Of a DNA stretch of 30,296 nucleotides, positions 1-9,990 are shown in pieces. The DNA is from Stentor coeruleus (lineage: Eukaryota > Ciliophora > Heterotrichea > Heterotrichida > Stentoridae). The stretch spans positions 1-30,296 of the forward strand of contig MPUH01000897.1 in assembly GCA_001970955.1 (NCBI GenBank), in the 5' to 3' direction. The first letter of the stretch is position 1, and every line of letters starts with the position of its first letter. The notes beneath the pieces are model-generated. The model was given only the letters and a program-made list of their open reading frames with translations, searched no databases and was not told the origin of the DNA. Made by a program: the position numbers and the translations under genes.

Positions 1-677
<677 letters not shown>

Positions 678-1322
678 TTTCATAAAGTAACAGAATTCTT
701 TATTTTTAATGCTAATAAGGATTTTATAGCTTACAATTAAAAAATGGTATATTTTGATAAACTCACATTCTAAATATTACTTATTAAGTATTTGCAAAAC
801 TAAAATACCATCTCTCTTGATTTCCACTAATAATTGCATTTGAGTCTGTATAATTTTAGTATGTTTATAAAGTTTTTATTGAGTAATTTTCATATCAATA
901 ATAAAGAAAAAAGTATATTTAATCCTTCAACTCTAAAGATAAATTTCTGTTGGTTCCAGAAATGCGATTATAAGTTTACAATAATCACAAAAAGTTAAAT
1001 TTCGAAGTCTCTTCCAATTTTTAAACCCTAAGCATATTTTATTCTAAAAATAATATATTCTACAAAAAATTTTCTACCACGAAAGTCATAATCTAAATAA
1101 TAAAACATTCATCACTTAAATAATCCACAAATTCTTACAGTTATCCCCTCTAAAATTTTTCTTTTAAGTATTCATTCAAAAACCTTGTATTTCTAATATA
1201 AATTCATTAGATCAGTGAAGAAAAAAAATCGATTAGAATTATTTAATAAAATTTACAATTACAACTATATCCTAATATTCAATATAAGCATAGTAAATTT
1301 TATAATATTTGGTCTATAATTT
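678..1322. other. Intergenic spacer, no gene seen
   Basis: AT-rich, with stops in all frames and no recognisable RNA gene. The part just before 1323 presumably holds the promoter and 5' UTR of the next gene. Confidence 0.7.
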
Positions 1323-1328
1323 ATGTCA
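1312..1328 (+). promoter_or_regulatory. Conserved start-site context shared by the tandem paralogues
   Basis: The 17 bases gtctataatttATGTCA are identical at 1312-1328 and at 3018-3034, each spanning the ATG of a paralogue. This fixes both start codons at the same place and suggests either a retained 5' leader or recent duplication of the gene start. No function is demonstrated. Confidence 0.6.
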
Positions 1329-2600
1329 ATCATTATAGAAAAAGAGTACTTTACTATTCCAAACAAACCTGAATACAAGTCTCGCTTATGTTTTCAAGAT
1401 GAAAGTAGATCATTTTTCTCTTGTATAAGTGTTGGCATGCTGCAAATGCTTGCCCGATATAAAAGCCATCAAATATTCAATCGTATAAAAGTAAATCTGA
1501 ACTTGTGTCTAAATTCTAAAATCAACTGGATAGACAATTCACTTTTAGCTGTATACAAAGAAATAATTGAAGATATACTCAGTAGTGCAACAGCATTTGA
1601 TGCTTTAAATCAGATTTTGTATTATATAACAACTGAGGAATGCAATTACATGGAATCAATCATCCATGCAGGACAAATTATAACTACTTCAAATATGATG
1701 AAAAATAACATTTTTGACAGGAGCGATATGGAAAAAGCCATTCAATGCATAGCTGAGGGTCTAACAATAACAATAAAAGTTATAGAAAATGGGGGTGAAA
1801 AAGTTTTTTCTCAGGGCGAGGTTGAAAAAAGTCCAATTTTACATATGTACAAAGATGATAATTATTATCTTTTATTCAATGATGAAATGAATGATTTTGA
1901 CAAAAAACCTAGTATGAATGAACATGCTCTTGATAGTCCTTCTATGATGAACATAAATGCTAGTCCTAGAAAATTAAGTTCGCGTATAAACCAAAGACCT
2001 ATTAGGAATGCTCCAGAACCTGAGGTTAAAAAAATGCAAGTAGAGTGGAGGGATCCTCCCAGCATAAATACGCTGGATTTAAATACAAGGAATTTAGAAG
2101 ATAAAATAAAAAAATTCTTCAAAAGCTTTCTATCTAAAGAAGACATGGAAGCTCAGCCTTATTTTGCTAGTTTTCAAGAGCAGGCATCACCAGGAAATCA
2201 AAATTTAATTCAAGAAGTCCCAAAAGCATTTTCTGGAAATAATTTTTCACCAATTTTGCAAAAAGGTGACCAATTTATACCTCCTATTATAAAATATTCA
2301 GCTCAAGATGCTATCGGCAGTAGTAAATTACCTCAGACAATTGAAAAAAATAGATTTCCTCAAGATACTATAAACACTGGATTACCTCAAGGTCCGATAA
2401 GTGCTAGGTTACCTCAAGGTAATATAAATACTGGATTACCTCAAGGTCCGATAAATATTGGGTTGCCTCAAGGTGGATTACCTCAAGGTCCGATAAATGC
2501 TAGGTTGCCTCAAGGTATTATAAACACTGGATTAACTCAAGGTCCTATAAATGTTGGGCTACCTCAAATACCAAATAATAATAGATTAAATTATAAATGA
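1323..2600 (+). CDS. Divergent otubain/OTU-like protein, catalytic residues missing, with LPQG-repeat tail
   Basis: 425 residues, TGA stop. The first ~195 residues align along their whole length with the gene at 3029. The domain order resembles peptidase C65 (otubain): an Asp (D26) followed by a hydrophobic block at the usual Cys-box position, a central helical part, then a beta-rich end (about 135-187) where the family has its catalytic His-Tyr. Here S30 sits where the nucleophilic Cys is expected and N180 where the His is expected, so a deubiquitinase of this type would be inactive. A second block conserved between paralogues (about 230-276) contains Pro-Glu-Pro, Trp-x-Asp-x-Pro and a Leu-Glu-x-Lys-Ile-Lys helix. 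The tail from about 345 consists of 9-residue INTGLPQGP-like repeats. The fold call is by eye and moderate; the paralogy is clear. No Cys finger is seen at this C-terminus, unlike the gene ending at 677. Confidence 0.7.
   Translation: MSIIIEKEYFTIPNKPEYKSRLCFQDESRSFFSCISVGMLQMLARYKSHQIFNRIKVNLNLCLNSKINWIDNSLLAVYKEIIEDILSSATAFDALNQILYYITTEECNYMESIIHAGQIITTSNMMKNNIFDRSDMEKAIQCIAEGLTITIKVIENGGEKVFSQGEVEKSPILHMYKDDNYYLLFNDEMNDFDKKPSMNEHALDSPSMMNINASPRKLSSRINQRPIRNAPEPEVKKMQVEWRDPPSINTLDLNTRNLEDKIKKFFKSFLSKEDMEAQPYFASFQEQASPGNQNLIQEVPKAFSGNNFSPILQKGDQFIPPIIKYSAQDAIGSSKLPQTIEKNRFPQDTINTGLPQGPISARLPQGNINTGLPQGPINIGLPQGGLPQGPINARLPQGIINTGLTQGPINVGLPQIPNNNRLNYK
2365..2575 (+). repeat. 27-nt tandem repeat coding for INxGLPQGP units
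   Basis: About seven to eight imperfect 27-nt units encode INTGLPQGP-like 9-mers, one of them shortened. The same 9-residue period is found in the paralogue tail at 4150-4440. Confidence 0.8.
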
Positions 2601-2673
2601 ACTTTGATAATTAATAAAGTCAGGCATTAGACTTAATCTCATAATTATTGATTTTGGCTTAGGATAATTATAG

Positions 2674-2992
2674 ATCTTATTATCATATAACCTTACATAT
2701 AAAGTAAACTTCAACACATTCCTTAAAAAGTTAGGCTTCACAAGGAAAAACAAAATAAATGCAAGACTTGCCTCAGTTATACTCACTCTCAAAAAAAGAA
2801 ACTCTAAAGAATTACTGGGAAAAGTCAACGAGCACATTATTAAAAATGACGAGTGGTAAACCATCCCAAATCATCTNCATTATTAAAAATGACGAGTGGT
2901 AAACCATCCCAAATCATCTGAAAGAAAGAGGTTTCAGGATTCTCAAACCTAAACCGGATGAGTTTAAAACCCTACCAACCTATGCAGAATAA
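2674..2992 (+). pseudogene. Possible gene relic, one in-frame TAA, unrecognised
   Basis: Between paralogues two and three one frame stays open from 2674 to a TAA at 2857-2859. After the duplicated join at 2835-2919 is collapsed, the same frame stays open to a TAA at 2990-2992. The translation is rich in Lys, Leu and Asn and looks protein-like on both sides of the internal stop (for example ELLGKVNEHI before, KERGFRILKPKPDEF after). No ATG opens it and no 15-nt GT...AG intron removes the stop. I recognise no family. It may be a decayed duplicate or chance. Confidence 0.3.
2835..2919. repeat. 42-bp direct duplication around a single N (assembly join)
   Basis: Bases 2835-2876 are repeated exactly at 2878-2919, with N at 2877. 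Most likely two overlapping contig ends were placed end to end. Confidence 0.9.
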
Positions 2993-3017
2993 TTAAAATT
3001 TAATACGCATAAAAAAT

Positions 3018-3034
3018 GTCTATAATTTATGTCA
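3018..3034 (+). promoter_or_regulatory. Second copy of the conserved 17-nt start context
   Basis: Identical to 1312-1328 and placed identically over the start codon. An upstream ATG at 3016 is in another frame and is not the start, because the alignment with the paralogue begins at 3029. Confidence 0.6.
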
Positions 3035-4487
3035 GCCAGGCTAAAAAAAGAGCAATTTAGCATTCCAGGAAAGCCAGAGTTCAAATTACGTATAAGATTC
3101 CAAGACAAAACAAATGCTTTTTTCTCTTGCATCATAATTGGGATGCTGCAAATGCTTATCAGACACAAAAATCAAGAAATATTCAATCGGATAAAAGCAA
3201 CTTTTGAGTTATATCTAAACCCAAATGGTTATTGGAAAGACAATTCCCACATTACAACATTCAAATTTATATATGATACAATACTTGGCACTTCAGACAT
3301 AAAGCAAGCCCTAGATTGGCTTTCATATTATTCAATGGCTAACGAAAATAACTATAAGAATTCAATTGTCAATGCAGGACAAGTTATAGTCTATGCGATT
3401 ATGGGGAAATATGGAATAACAGACTTCAATAATATAGACATTATATTTAAATCCATAGCTGAGAGTTTAACAATAGTTATAAAAATAATAGAAAGAGAAA
3501 ATGAAAGGACTTTTGTCCATCCAGAACTTGATGCAGGTCCAATCTTATATTTAGGTATTGAAAATGAATATATCATTTTGCTGCATGATGATATGAACAA
3601 TTTCGATGAAAGTCTTAATTATGCTATTCTTAATGGTCCTTCTTTGATGTACAGAAATATGGCTCCTAAGAAAACAAATTCTGTGCCATCTCAACCTTTT
3701 ATAATAGTTCCAGAACCAATGACGATAATAAAGGAGAAAAAATGGAAAGATGCTCCTAATGTTAGTTTGTTTGAGTTTAATTCGAATGTATTGGAAAAAA
3801 AAATAAAAGAGTTATTCAAAAGGTTTTTATCTGAAGAAGAAACTGCAGATTTATTTAATCATAAGCCTGAAGTGGACCCAAGATCACCTGAAGTAAAAAT
3901 GAAAAATTTTGACACTATATCTCAAAATAATTTTAATCCTGGATTATCTTCTGGGAGAAATATTAATGAATCCTCTCAAGGCATAAATAAACTTAAATCA
4001 TTAGGTACTGAAAATATTGGAGGGCCTTCAAACTTTACTCCTAATGGAATGATGCAAGGTTTTCAAAATAATGGATTATTGCCAGATTCTCGGAATTTTC
4101 AAAATACTGGATTATCACAACAAAACTTTCCTAACAATGGAATGATGCAAGGCCTTCCAAACACTGGACTTCCACAAGGCCCTTCAAACACTGGACTTCC
4201 ACAAGGCCCTTCAAACACTGGACTTCCACAAGGCCCTTCAAACACTGGACTTCCACAAGGCTTTCCAAACACTGGACTTCCACAAGGCCTTCCACAAGGC
4301 GGTCCAAACACTGGACTTCCACAAACTGGACTTCCACAAGGTTTTTCAAACACTGGACTTCCACAAGGGCCTTCCACAAGGCTTTTCAAACACTGGACTT
4401 CCACAAGGCCCTCAAAACACTGGACTTCCACAAGGTTTTCCAACCTTTGGAATTCCACAAGGTACTCAAAACCATAATTTTAAATAG
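3029..4487 (+). CDS. Otubain/OTU-like paralogue with LPQG tail, frameshifted in the repeat
   Basis: This is the third tandem paralogue. Residues 1-195 match the gene at 1323 (shared blocks include FFSCI, GMLQML, IFNRIK and AGQ). A30 replaces the expected catalytic Cys and E180 the expected His, so it too looks like an inactive OTU-type domain. The second conserved block spans about 230-280. The tail is 9-residue NTGLPQGPS repeats. As written, the frame ends at a TAA at 4475-4477 (482 residues), but from the GGG at 4367-4369 the repeat continues in another frame. Every similar repeat has GG there. With one G fewer, the repeat runs on as GLPQGFSNTG-like units to a TAG at 4485-4487 (485 residues). 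The last 36 residues of the uncorrected reading are therefore out of frame. Sequencing or assembly error in a repeat is likely; a real indel is possible. Confidence 0.72.
4150..4440 (+). repeat. 27-nt tandem repeat coding for LPQGPSNTG units
   Basis: About ten nearly identical 27-nt units, some shortened, encode LPQGPSNTG or LPQGFPNTG. The high nucleotide identity between units suggests recent expansion and makes the stretch prone to assembly error. It also creates long meaningless open frames on the minus strand. Confidence 0.88.
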
Positions 4488-5095
4488 TATTAATGAAGCC
4501 CAATAAAATTATTATAAGATTTCATTATATTAAGAAAATGTATTTTCCTTTATGGCCCATGAATAAATCAAATTGTATTCTATGCAATGTTGTATCATGG
4601 ACTTCTCTGAATAAAAATTCTAAATATATGAGAACCCAACAAAATGCTTTTCAAGGTAAATATAGGATAATATAAATCCAAGAGCCTCAGGATAATTTAC
4701 AAAATGCTAGCAAAGTAAAAAAATTGCTTATATTAATTACAACTCCAGCAGAAAAAATTATAGTTCTCTCAGCATTATCAAAAGAGCATAAAATATAAAA
4801 TTCACTTTTCAATAGATAACTCATTTATGCTTTAAAAATAATCTAAGTTAATCATAAAACTTATAAAAACCATCATACAATTTTAATTATTATTTATAGA
4901 ACTTAAAGCAAAGAACCTATATTTATAGTATTTAATAATATATATCATATTTCCTTTAAGTAATTTAACCCACAACCTTATACCACATCTTTTATTTTAT
5001 CAAATATTTTCAAACTTTTTTACAACATTCTATATAATTTTTCTCTTAAAAACTACATATCCTCAATAGATATAATTTCTATATCTACTCTCGAA
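4488..5095. other. Intergenic spacer, no convincing gene
   Basis: A frame from an ATG at 4493 stays open to 4798 except for one TAA at 4673-4675, but it matches nothing I know. The last 115 bases (4981-5095) contain 22 C and only 2 G on the plus strand, the C-rich, G-poor pattern seen before other genes here. Confidence 0.6.
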
Positions 5096-5899
5096 ATGGC
5101 GAAAAGAAGCAAAATTAGATCTAAGCGAGTCTCAGTCAATCAATCTAAACTAAAACTAGTAGCTCGTGTTACCCCAAGTCCTCTAAGCATAATTGAATCA
5201 AAAGAAAAACTCATCGACCAGTTAAAAAGCATCTACTCAAAATACCTAAACGACTTCAAAAGCCAACTTCTCTTTCATAAACAAGGTATATCCCCAAAAC
5301 TTCAAAAAACTTCTTCAAATCCTAAGATTTCAATCACAAGGGATTTTTATTATCACAACCCACCAAGTGAGTTTTCATATATTTTCACACTACAAATAAA
5401 CAACTTTATAACAAAACTGCTGACCGAACTGCATGATGTATTATACACAAGCCCAGAAATATTTAAAAGACAATTAAAAGACACCCAAGGAATTTTGCAA
5501 AATGCATACAAAGACGCTGAAACACTTGCAGGCTTTCTTATGCCTAATCAAGAAAGTACAAGTGATAAGATTTCCTTAGGGCTGTTTCAAGATTGTATTC
5601 TAAAAAACCCTGTCATTGCCAGGTTTTTACAAGAATCAGCTGAAAAACAGCAGAAAGCTGAAGAAGTCCAAAGAGAAACTCAGAAAACAGAAGGTCCTGT
5701 TCCTGCACAAGGGAAGAAAAAATGCAATAAAAGGAAGAAAAAACTGGAGATTGGGGAAAATATGCATGATGTGGATGGGGAAATTGAAGAGTTTACAAGA
5801 AAACTGGATATGCAAATCCCAGGATGTGTTAAAAGAAAACCAACAGTTAGTCAGGAATGGTTGGAAAGTCTTAAACAACAGCTTAAAGGGCTGAGATAA
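5096..5899 (+). CDS. Hypothetical basic protein
   Basis: 267 residues, ATG to TAA, one exon. I do not recognise the family. The N-terminus (residues 1-25) is very basic. A middle part (about 35-170) is predicted by eye to be helical, with a block around YYHNPPSEFSYIFTLQINN that looks ordered. It is followed by a Glu/Gln/Lys-rich stretch with a polybasic run (about 205-215, GKKKCNKRKKK), which could be a nuclear localisation signal. The C-terminus is helical and charged. There is no signal peptide or membrane segment. It is convergent with the phosphodiesterase gene, whose stop lies only 9 bp away. A nuclear or nucleolar role is a guess from the basic composition only. Confidence 0.7.
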   Translation: MAKRSKIRSKRVSVNQSKLKLVARVTPSPLSIIESKEKLIDQLKSIYSKYLNDFKSQLLFHKQGISPKLQKTSSNPKISITRDFYYHNPPSEFSYIFTLQINNFITKLLTELHDVLYTSPEIFKRQLKDTQGILQNAYKDAETLAGFLMPNQESTSDKISLGLFQDCILKNPVIARFLQESAEKQQKAEEVQRETQKTEGPVPAQGKKKCNKRKKKLEIGENMHDVDGEIEEFTRKLDMQIPGCVKRKPTVSQEWLESLKQQLKGLR

Positions 5900-5908
5900 T
5901 TAAGTTAA

Positions 5909-6898
5909 TTATAGTGATCGTGAAATCAGATAGGATTTGAGTAAACTTGGTCGGTCTGTAATGATACCATGGCAATTCAACTATATGTAAATCACTTTAA
6001 TTGCATAATCAAATTCATCTTCTGTATTTAAAGTCCAATAAAACACTTTAACCCCTCTTCTATTTAAATGTCTGTTTAATGGGCCAGATATCATTGCAAA
6101 GAATTTTGATAAAGATGAACTTCATATAAATTACTATATAAATGCTTTGAAATATGGGAGTTCTGAATATTTTAGTTTTTCAAAAGTTCTTGTCATTATT
6201 GGTAAACATATTGAGTTTTCAGTTATTGGAATAAAACCTACTAGACCAAAGATATAACTGAAATATATAAGAAGAACTTTTTCTAATGTCATAAAAGTTA
6301 AGGTATTATTGATATGTTTTCGTACTAAATCATTGTTTTTTTTTGCACCTGAACCTATAAACTATATAGTTTTTACTGTGATTTTTTCTCGGTTGTATTG
6401 AGAGGTTAGTCTTTTTACTTCAAGGATTATATTTTCGGTTGGGGATTTTATGTCGACTGATATATAATTATGTGGGAAATTAGCGAAGACTGATTCTAAA
6501 GTTGTGTAATGGTATTCACGATCACATTGGAAATTTTCTTCTAGGAAATGAGAGAAAAAAGATTTTTTGTATGGAGGAAGCTCAGAGTATTGAAGATTAG
6601 ACATTTCTAGGTTGTGTCCAGTTAGACGGTGCATGTTACTGTCATGAGATACAACGACGATGTTATCTTTGGTCCCGACCACATCAAGTTCAAGCATATC
6701 TGCATATTTAGAGTTTTCAAATGCTTCTAATGTATTTTCAGGTTTTTCATAAGATCCACCTCTGTGAGCTATAATCCACAATTTAGTTTCTTTAAAATCT
6801 TTTTTAAGTTCTGGAAGTCGCTTATGCAAAAGCCATGGAAATCTAAAAGCAATATAGCAAATCCCTGAATAGATAAGAATGTATGTTGACCACTCCAT
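5909..6898 (-). CDS. Glycerophosphodiester phosphodiesterase (GDPD1/GDE4-like), four exons
   Basis: Exons on the minus strand are 6898-6377, 6361-6135, 6119-5996 and 5980-5909, separated by three 15-nt introns. They give 945 nt, or 314 residues and TAA. The family hydrolyses glycerophosphodiesters or lysophospholipids to glycerol-3-phosphate or lysophosphatidate plus an alcohol. An N-terminal membrane helix spans about 5-24. The catalytic and metal motif is present: H45-R46-G-G, E54-N55-T, E70-L-D72 and H85-D. The exons recovered by splicing carry the rest of the TIM barrel, a second hydrophobic stretch, a Phe-Ile-Pro block and the family-typical end VFYWTLN ... GIITDRPSLL, close to the order in animal GDE4/GDE7 lysophospholipase D enzymes. 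Without splicing, the frame stops at 6362 and loses the C-terminal 45 percent. All motifs expected for activity are present. The start ATG is shared with a very short divergent promoter. Confidence 0.93.
5981..5995 (-). other. 15-nt intron 3 of the phosphodiesterase gene
   Basis: GTGATTTACATATAG, phase 0, ending in an in-frame TAG if retained. Removal joins DYAIK to LNCHGIITDRP, the conserved GDPD end. Confidence 0.9.
6120..6134 (-). other. 15-nt intron 2 of the phosphodiesterase gene
   Basis: GTAATTTATATGAAG, phase 2. Retention gives an immediate in-frame TAG. Removal restores the frame into the block before the VFYWTLN motif. Confidence 0.88.
6362..6376 (-). other. 15-nt intron 1 of the phosphodiesterase gene
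   Basis: GTAAAAACTATATAG, phase 0. If retained, its last codon is an in-frame TAG. Removal joins the HRGG half to the downstream barrel. Confidence 0.9.
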
Positions 6899-6927
6899 TT
6901 TATAAGCCTTTAGTAAATAATTTCATT
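6899..6927. promoter_or_regulatory. 29-bp divergent intergenic region
   Basis: This is all that separates the phosphodiesterase start codon (minus) from the most likely start codon of the coiled-coil gene (ATG at 6928, plus). It must hold, or sit beside, both transcription start regions. The upstream ATG at 6883 in the coiled-coil frame lies inside the other gene's coding sequence, so 6928 is preferred. No motif is recognisable in the AT-rich 29 bp. Confidence 0.6.
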
Positions 6928-9057
6928 ATGATTTCTGATTTATCTGAGCAGCTTGCTAAAAAAGAAGCAGAAATTAATCAAATAAGTAAATTTCGCTTAA
7001 AACAACTTGACGATCAACTTCGGATTAAGAACCAACTTATTGAAGACCTAAACCAAAAGTTAGCATCAACCCAAAAAGACTTAAACTATAACATCAAACA
7101 AATTGAAAATAATAATTCAGAATTATCCTCTTATCAAACTAAATACACAAATCTTTGTGTACTTTTAAAAGAAAAAGAAATAGAAATCAACAATTTACGG
7201 ACATGCCTTAAGACCACAGAAGAGCAATCGAAAACTGAAAACAAAAAAAATCGATATCAAGAAATGTTTTTATGTGAATCTAAAGATAAACTTCTTGAAG
7301 AATTAACTGAGATAAAATGGCAAAAAGAATTTGAAATAAGAAATCTAAAAACTTCTTTAGAAGAGAATCAAGTAAAATTTAATAGAGCTATGAAAGAAAA
7401 AATTCAAGAAGTAGAAAATTATAAAAATACTATGAATGAAAAACATTATAAACTTTTAGAAGATGAAAAAGATAAAAATGAAGAAGAGAAACGTAAACTG
7501 CATATGAAAATTGAAGAAAAAAATAATAAAATACAAGTTTTAGTTAGAGAAAAACAAGAGGTGTTAAGTAAAATAGAAAATTTAGTTGAAGATGATAAAA
7601 TAAATATACTAGANATAGAAAATTTAGTTGAAGATGATAAAATAAATATACTAGAAAAAAATTTAACAGAACAAAATAATAAAAATCAGGTTTTGGTTTA
7701 TGAGAAAGAGTTGCAAATATCAAAACTTATTGACCAAAACAAATTTTTAAATAATCAAATAGACCAAATGAAAACCCGGATTGAATCTGAAAACTCATAT
7801 GCAAATGAGCAGAAGTCTTTTTATCAAAACGAACTTTGCAAATTTAAAAATTCACATCAACAAGACATAAATTTTGTAAAAGAAGCTTATGAAATACAGA
7901 TTCAAAGATTAAACTCAACATTTACTAATCAAATCAACAGATTACAACAACGTTTAAAATATACTGAACAAGAAGCTGAAAAATCTTTTTCTGAAACTCA
8001 GCAATTAAAAGAAAAACTTATGCTGTATGATAGAAAAGTATTAACCGAAATAAATAAATCTGATGAAATTTTAAAAAAAGATATAAAAAACTCTGATGAA
8101 ATCGCTAGTCTGCTTAAAAGTGAAATTGCTAAAAAAAACTCAGAAATAAAAGCTTTTCAAGAAAATCTTGAATTGTGGAAATCTCGAACTGAAGAGAGTA
8201 ATGAAGAAAACAAGAAATTACGATGTGCGTTAAAAGAAGCGGATTTAGCTATTCAATCATTGAAAGAAGAAATTTCTCAAATCAAAAAGGGAAAATCGAC
8301 TATAAATGATATTTTTCTTGAGAAAGTAAGTGAAGCATATGAAAAAAGAATTAAAGACTTAGTTGATGAACTTGAATTTACAAAATCAAAACTTCACACA
8401 AATAACCTTGATAAAAAAGAACATAAAGCTAATGATTATTCTAAAATATGGTCTGAAGATAATGGGCCAGCAAGTTCGATAAATTCCAGCTTTAGTGAAA
8501 AAAAGAAAACAGAAGAAAATGAAGAACTTAAAAAAATTATTGAAATTATGAGAGTTGATATGGAGAAAATAAGCAACAACTATAAACAAATATTAGAAGA
8601 AAATGATAAAAATAAAAATCTTGGTTTAAAGCTTAGAAATGAATTAGCTAAAATATCTATAGAAAGGGATCAGCTTATGGAAATTAGTACTGAACTTAGA
8701 ATTAAACTTCAGATGTATAATAATAATGCTCTAACACACAAAGAAAAGTGTTTATTTGGCCCAATATCATTATTCCAAGAAGACTTTCAACAAAAATCAT
8801 CACCCTTAACCATCGAAGCAACAAAAAAAACAATCAAAACTAACCAAAGCCCAATTCGACCAATAAAACCTATTCCTAAATACAAAGACTTTGAAGAAAT
8901 CCTAATCCCAACTCAAGACATCACAAACCAAGCTATAAACCTTAAAACCCCTTCATATAACAATACATCAGAAACCCCTTTACAAAATTTCTCCTATCAA
9001 AAACTTTTCATAACAAAAACCATTAAACCTATATCTGATAAGAAAATCTTCAAATAA
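6928..9057 (+). CDS. Long coiled-coil protein
   Basis: Read from ATG 6928 to TAA, this gives 709 residues, of which 14 are an artefact: bases 7573-7613 are duplicated at 7615-7655 around an N, an in-frame insertion of 42 nt. The real product would be about 695 residues. Almost all of residues 5-600 is charged heptad-like sequence (Glu, Lys, Gln, Asn, Leu), expected to form a long dimeric coiled coil. The last ~110 residues are Pro/Thr/Lys-rich, helix-poor and basic. There is no membrane segment, motor or enzyme motif. Such proteins in ciliates are often cytoskeletal, basal-body or vesicle-tether components, but nothing here is specific enough to name one. It lies head to head with the phosphodiesterase gene and 25 bp before the PRELI gene. 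Confidence 0.82.
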   Translation: MISDLSEQLAKKEAEINQISKFRLKQLDDQLRIKNQLIEDLNQKLASTQKDLNYNIKQIENNNSELSSYQTKYTNLCVLLKEKEIEINNLRTCLKTTEEQSKTENKKNRYQEMFLCESKDKLLEELTEIKWQKEFEIRNLKTSLEENQVKFNRAMKEKIQEVENYKNTMNEKHYKLLEDEKDKNEEEKRKLHMKIEEKNNKIQVLVREKQEVLSKIENLVEDDKINILXIENLVEDDKINILEKNLTEQNNKNQVLVYEKELQISKLIDQNKFLNNQIDQMKTRIESENSYANEQKSFYQNELCKFKNSHQQDINFVKEAYEIQIQRLNSTFTNQINRLQQRLKYTEQEAEKSFSETQQLKEKLMLYDRKVLTEINKSDEILKKDIKNSDEIASLLKSEIAKKNSEIKAFQENLELWKSRTEESNEENKKLRCALKEADLAIQSLKEEISQIKKGKSTINDIFLEKVSEAYEKRIKDLVDELEFTKSKLHTNNLDKKEHKANDYSKIWSEDNGPASSINSSFSEKKKTEENEELKKIIEIMRVDMEKISNNYKQILEENDKNKNLGLKLRNELAKISIERDQLMEISTELRIKLQMYNNNALTHKEKCLFGPISLFQEDFQQKSSPLTIEATKKTIKTNQSPIRPIKPIPKYKDFEEILIPTQDITNQAINLKTPSYNNTSETPLQNFSYQKLFITKTIKPISDKKIFK
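7573..7655. repeat. 41-bp direct duplication around a single N inside a coding region
   Basis: Bases 7573-7613 equal 7615-7655 with N at 7614. The extra 42 nt keep the frame, so the protein gains a false repeat of IENLVEDDKINIL. Confidence 0.93.
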
Positions 9058-9082
9058 AATTAAACTAAATTTTATAATAATA

Positions 9083-9574
9083 ATGACAGAAAAGATATTT
9101 GAGATTAATTACAATTTCAATAGGCCATGGGAACTTGTATGTAGAGCTTATTTAGCTAAATATCCTCATCCTCTACTTTCTCATGTTGAATCTTTAGATA
9201 CACTAGAACGTTATGTTGATGATAATGGGTGTTTAGTAACTTGTCGAGTGATGACATCTTCATTTCTAAAATTTTCTTCAATTGCAGGCTTTGAACAATC
9301 AGTTATTGACCCTAAGAACAAAACTATTTATCTTAATTCTAATAATTTGACTCATCGTAACTTTACTTCCTCTAATGAAGTTTGCAGATATTCAGTTTTA
9401 GATGAAAATACTACTTTGTATACATTGTCTTATAAAATCTCAGTAGCGACAGGTTTAGGGTTGCTTATTAGCCCATTACTTAAGACTATTAAAGCGAATT
9501 TTAATAAAGGAATACAAGTATTAGAAGAAATTATGAAGAAAAAATTTGAAAATCCATTAATGCAGATTAGTTAG
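9083..9574 (+). CDS. PRELI/MSF1-domain protein (mitochondrial lipid transfer)
   Basis: 163 residues, TAG stop, essentially one PRELI/MSF1 domain. The start has the family layout: an aromatic-rich first strand, RPWELVCRAYLAKYPHPLLSHV (matching the widespread KYPNP...HV block) and then the Leu-Glu-Arg-Tyr-Val-Asp-x-x-Gly strand followed by Cys-Arg-Val. The domain ends with a long helix (about 130-155). Members (yeast Ups1/Ups2, animal PRELID and SLMO) shuttle phosphatidic acid or phosphatidylserine across the mitochondrial intermembrane space with a TRIAP1/Mdm35 partner. Which lipid this one carries cannot be told. It is slightly shorter than animal members and has no extra C-terminal domain. 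It begins 25 bp after the coiled-coil gene. Confidence 0.9.
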   Translation: MTEKIFEINYNFNRPWELVCRAYLAKYPHPLLSHVESLDTLERYVDDNGCLVTCRVMTSSFLKFSSIAGFEQSVIDPKNKTIYLNSNNLTHRNFTSSNEVCRYSVLDENTTLYTLSYKISVATGLGLLISPLLKTIKANFNKGIQVLEEIMKKKFENPLMQIS

Positions 9575-9990
9575 ATTATTTATAGTTTATAGAATATGGG
9601 TAATAATATGATTATTTTTTTAGATGATAAGCGTGAGATGTTTTTTTTTGATTTTATTATTGGGTTTATTAAATAAGTATGATGATTAAGGATAATTATG
9701 TTCTGCTGTGTGAGTTTATAAAAAATTAAATAAATAGTTTGATTTGAGTTTTAAGGTTTAAGTAAAAAAAATATTTTTTATGAGATGCTTGATATATAGT
9801 AAAGTATATTAAAGCTTAGGATTGATACAAAAAAGTTTGATAAGGTATTTTATCTCTTTTAAATAATTTTTAATAGCCAAGTATCAAAATCTTATAGTAG
9901 GTTGCATTGAGTTTGGTTATTTGCTGAATATTTATGATTTTCGACCTTTAAAGTTCTTTTTTATAAGGGTAATTTTATAAAACGTATAAT
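9575..9990. other. Intergenic spacer, no gene seen
   Basis: T- and G-rich on the plus strand and poor in C, as is typical of the 3' flanks in this window. It holds the 3' end of the PRELI gene and the promoter of the DHHC gene. Confidence 0.7.

Noticed and set aside
4099..4458. Long minus-strand open frames over the LPQG repeat (119 and 82 codons)
   Set aside because: They are mirror frames of a coding tandem repeat whose unit is a multiple of three; composition (VEVQCL, CGSPVF) is just the reverse complement.
4493..4798. Plus-strand frame with one internal TAA after the third paralogue
   Set aside because: A CILCN string recalls the Cys finger of the first paralogue (GCILCNTC), but no other ligand lines up and no intron removes the stop.
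6883..6927. Upstream ATG extension of the coiled-coil protein by 15 residues
   Set aside because: It would overlap the start of the phosphodiesterase coding region; the ATG at 6928 begins directly with the coiled-coil sequence.
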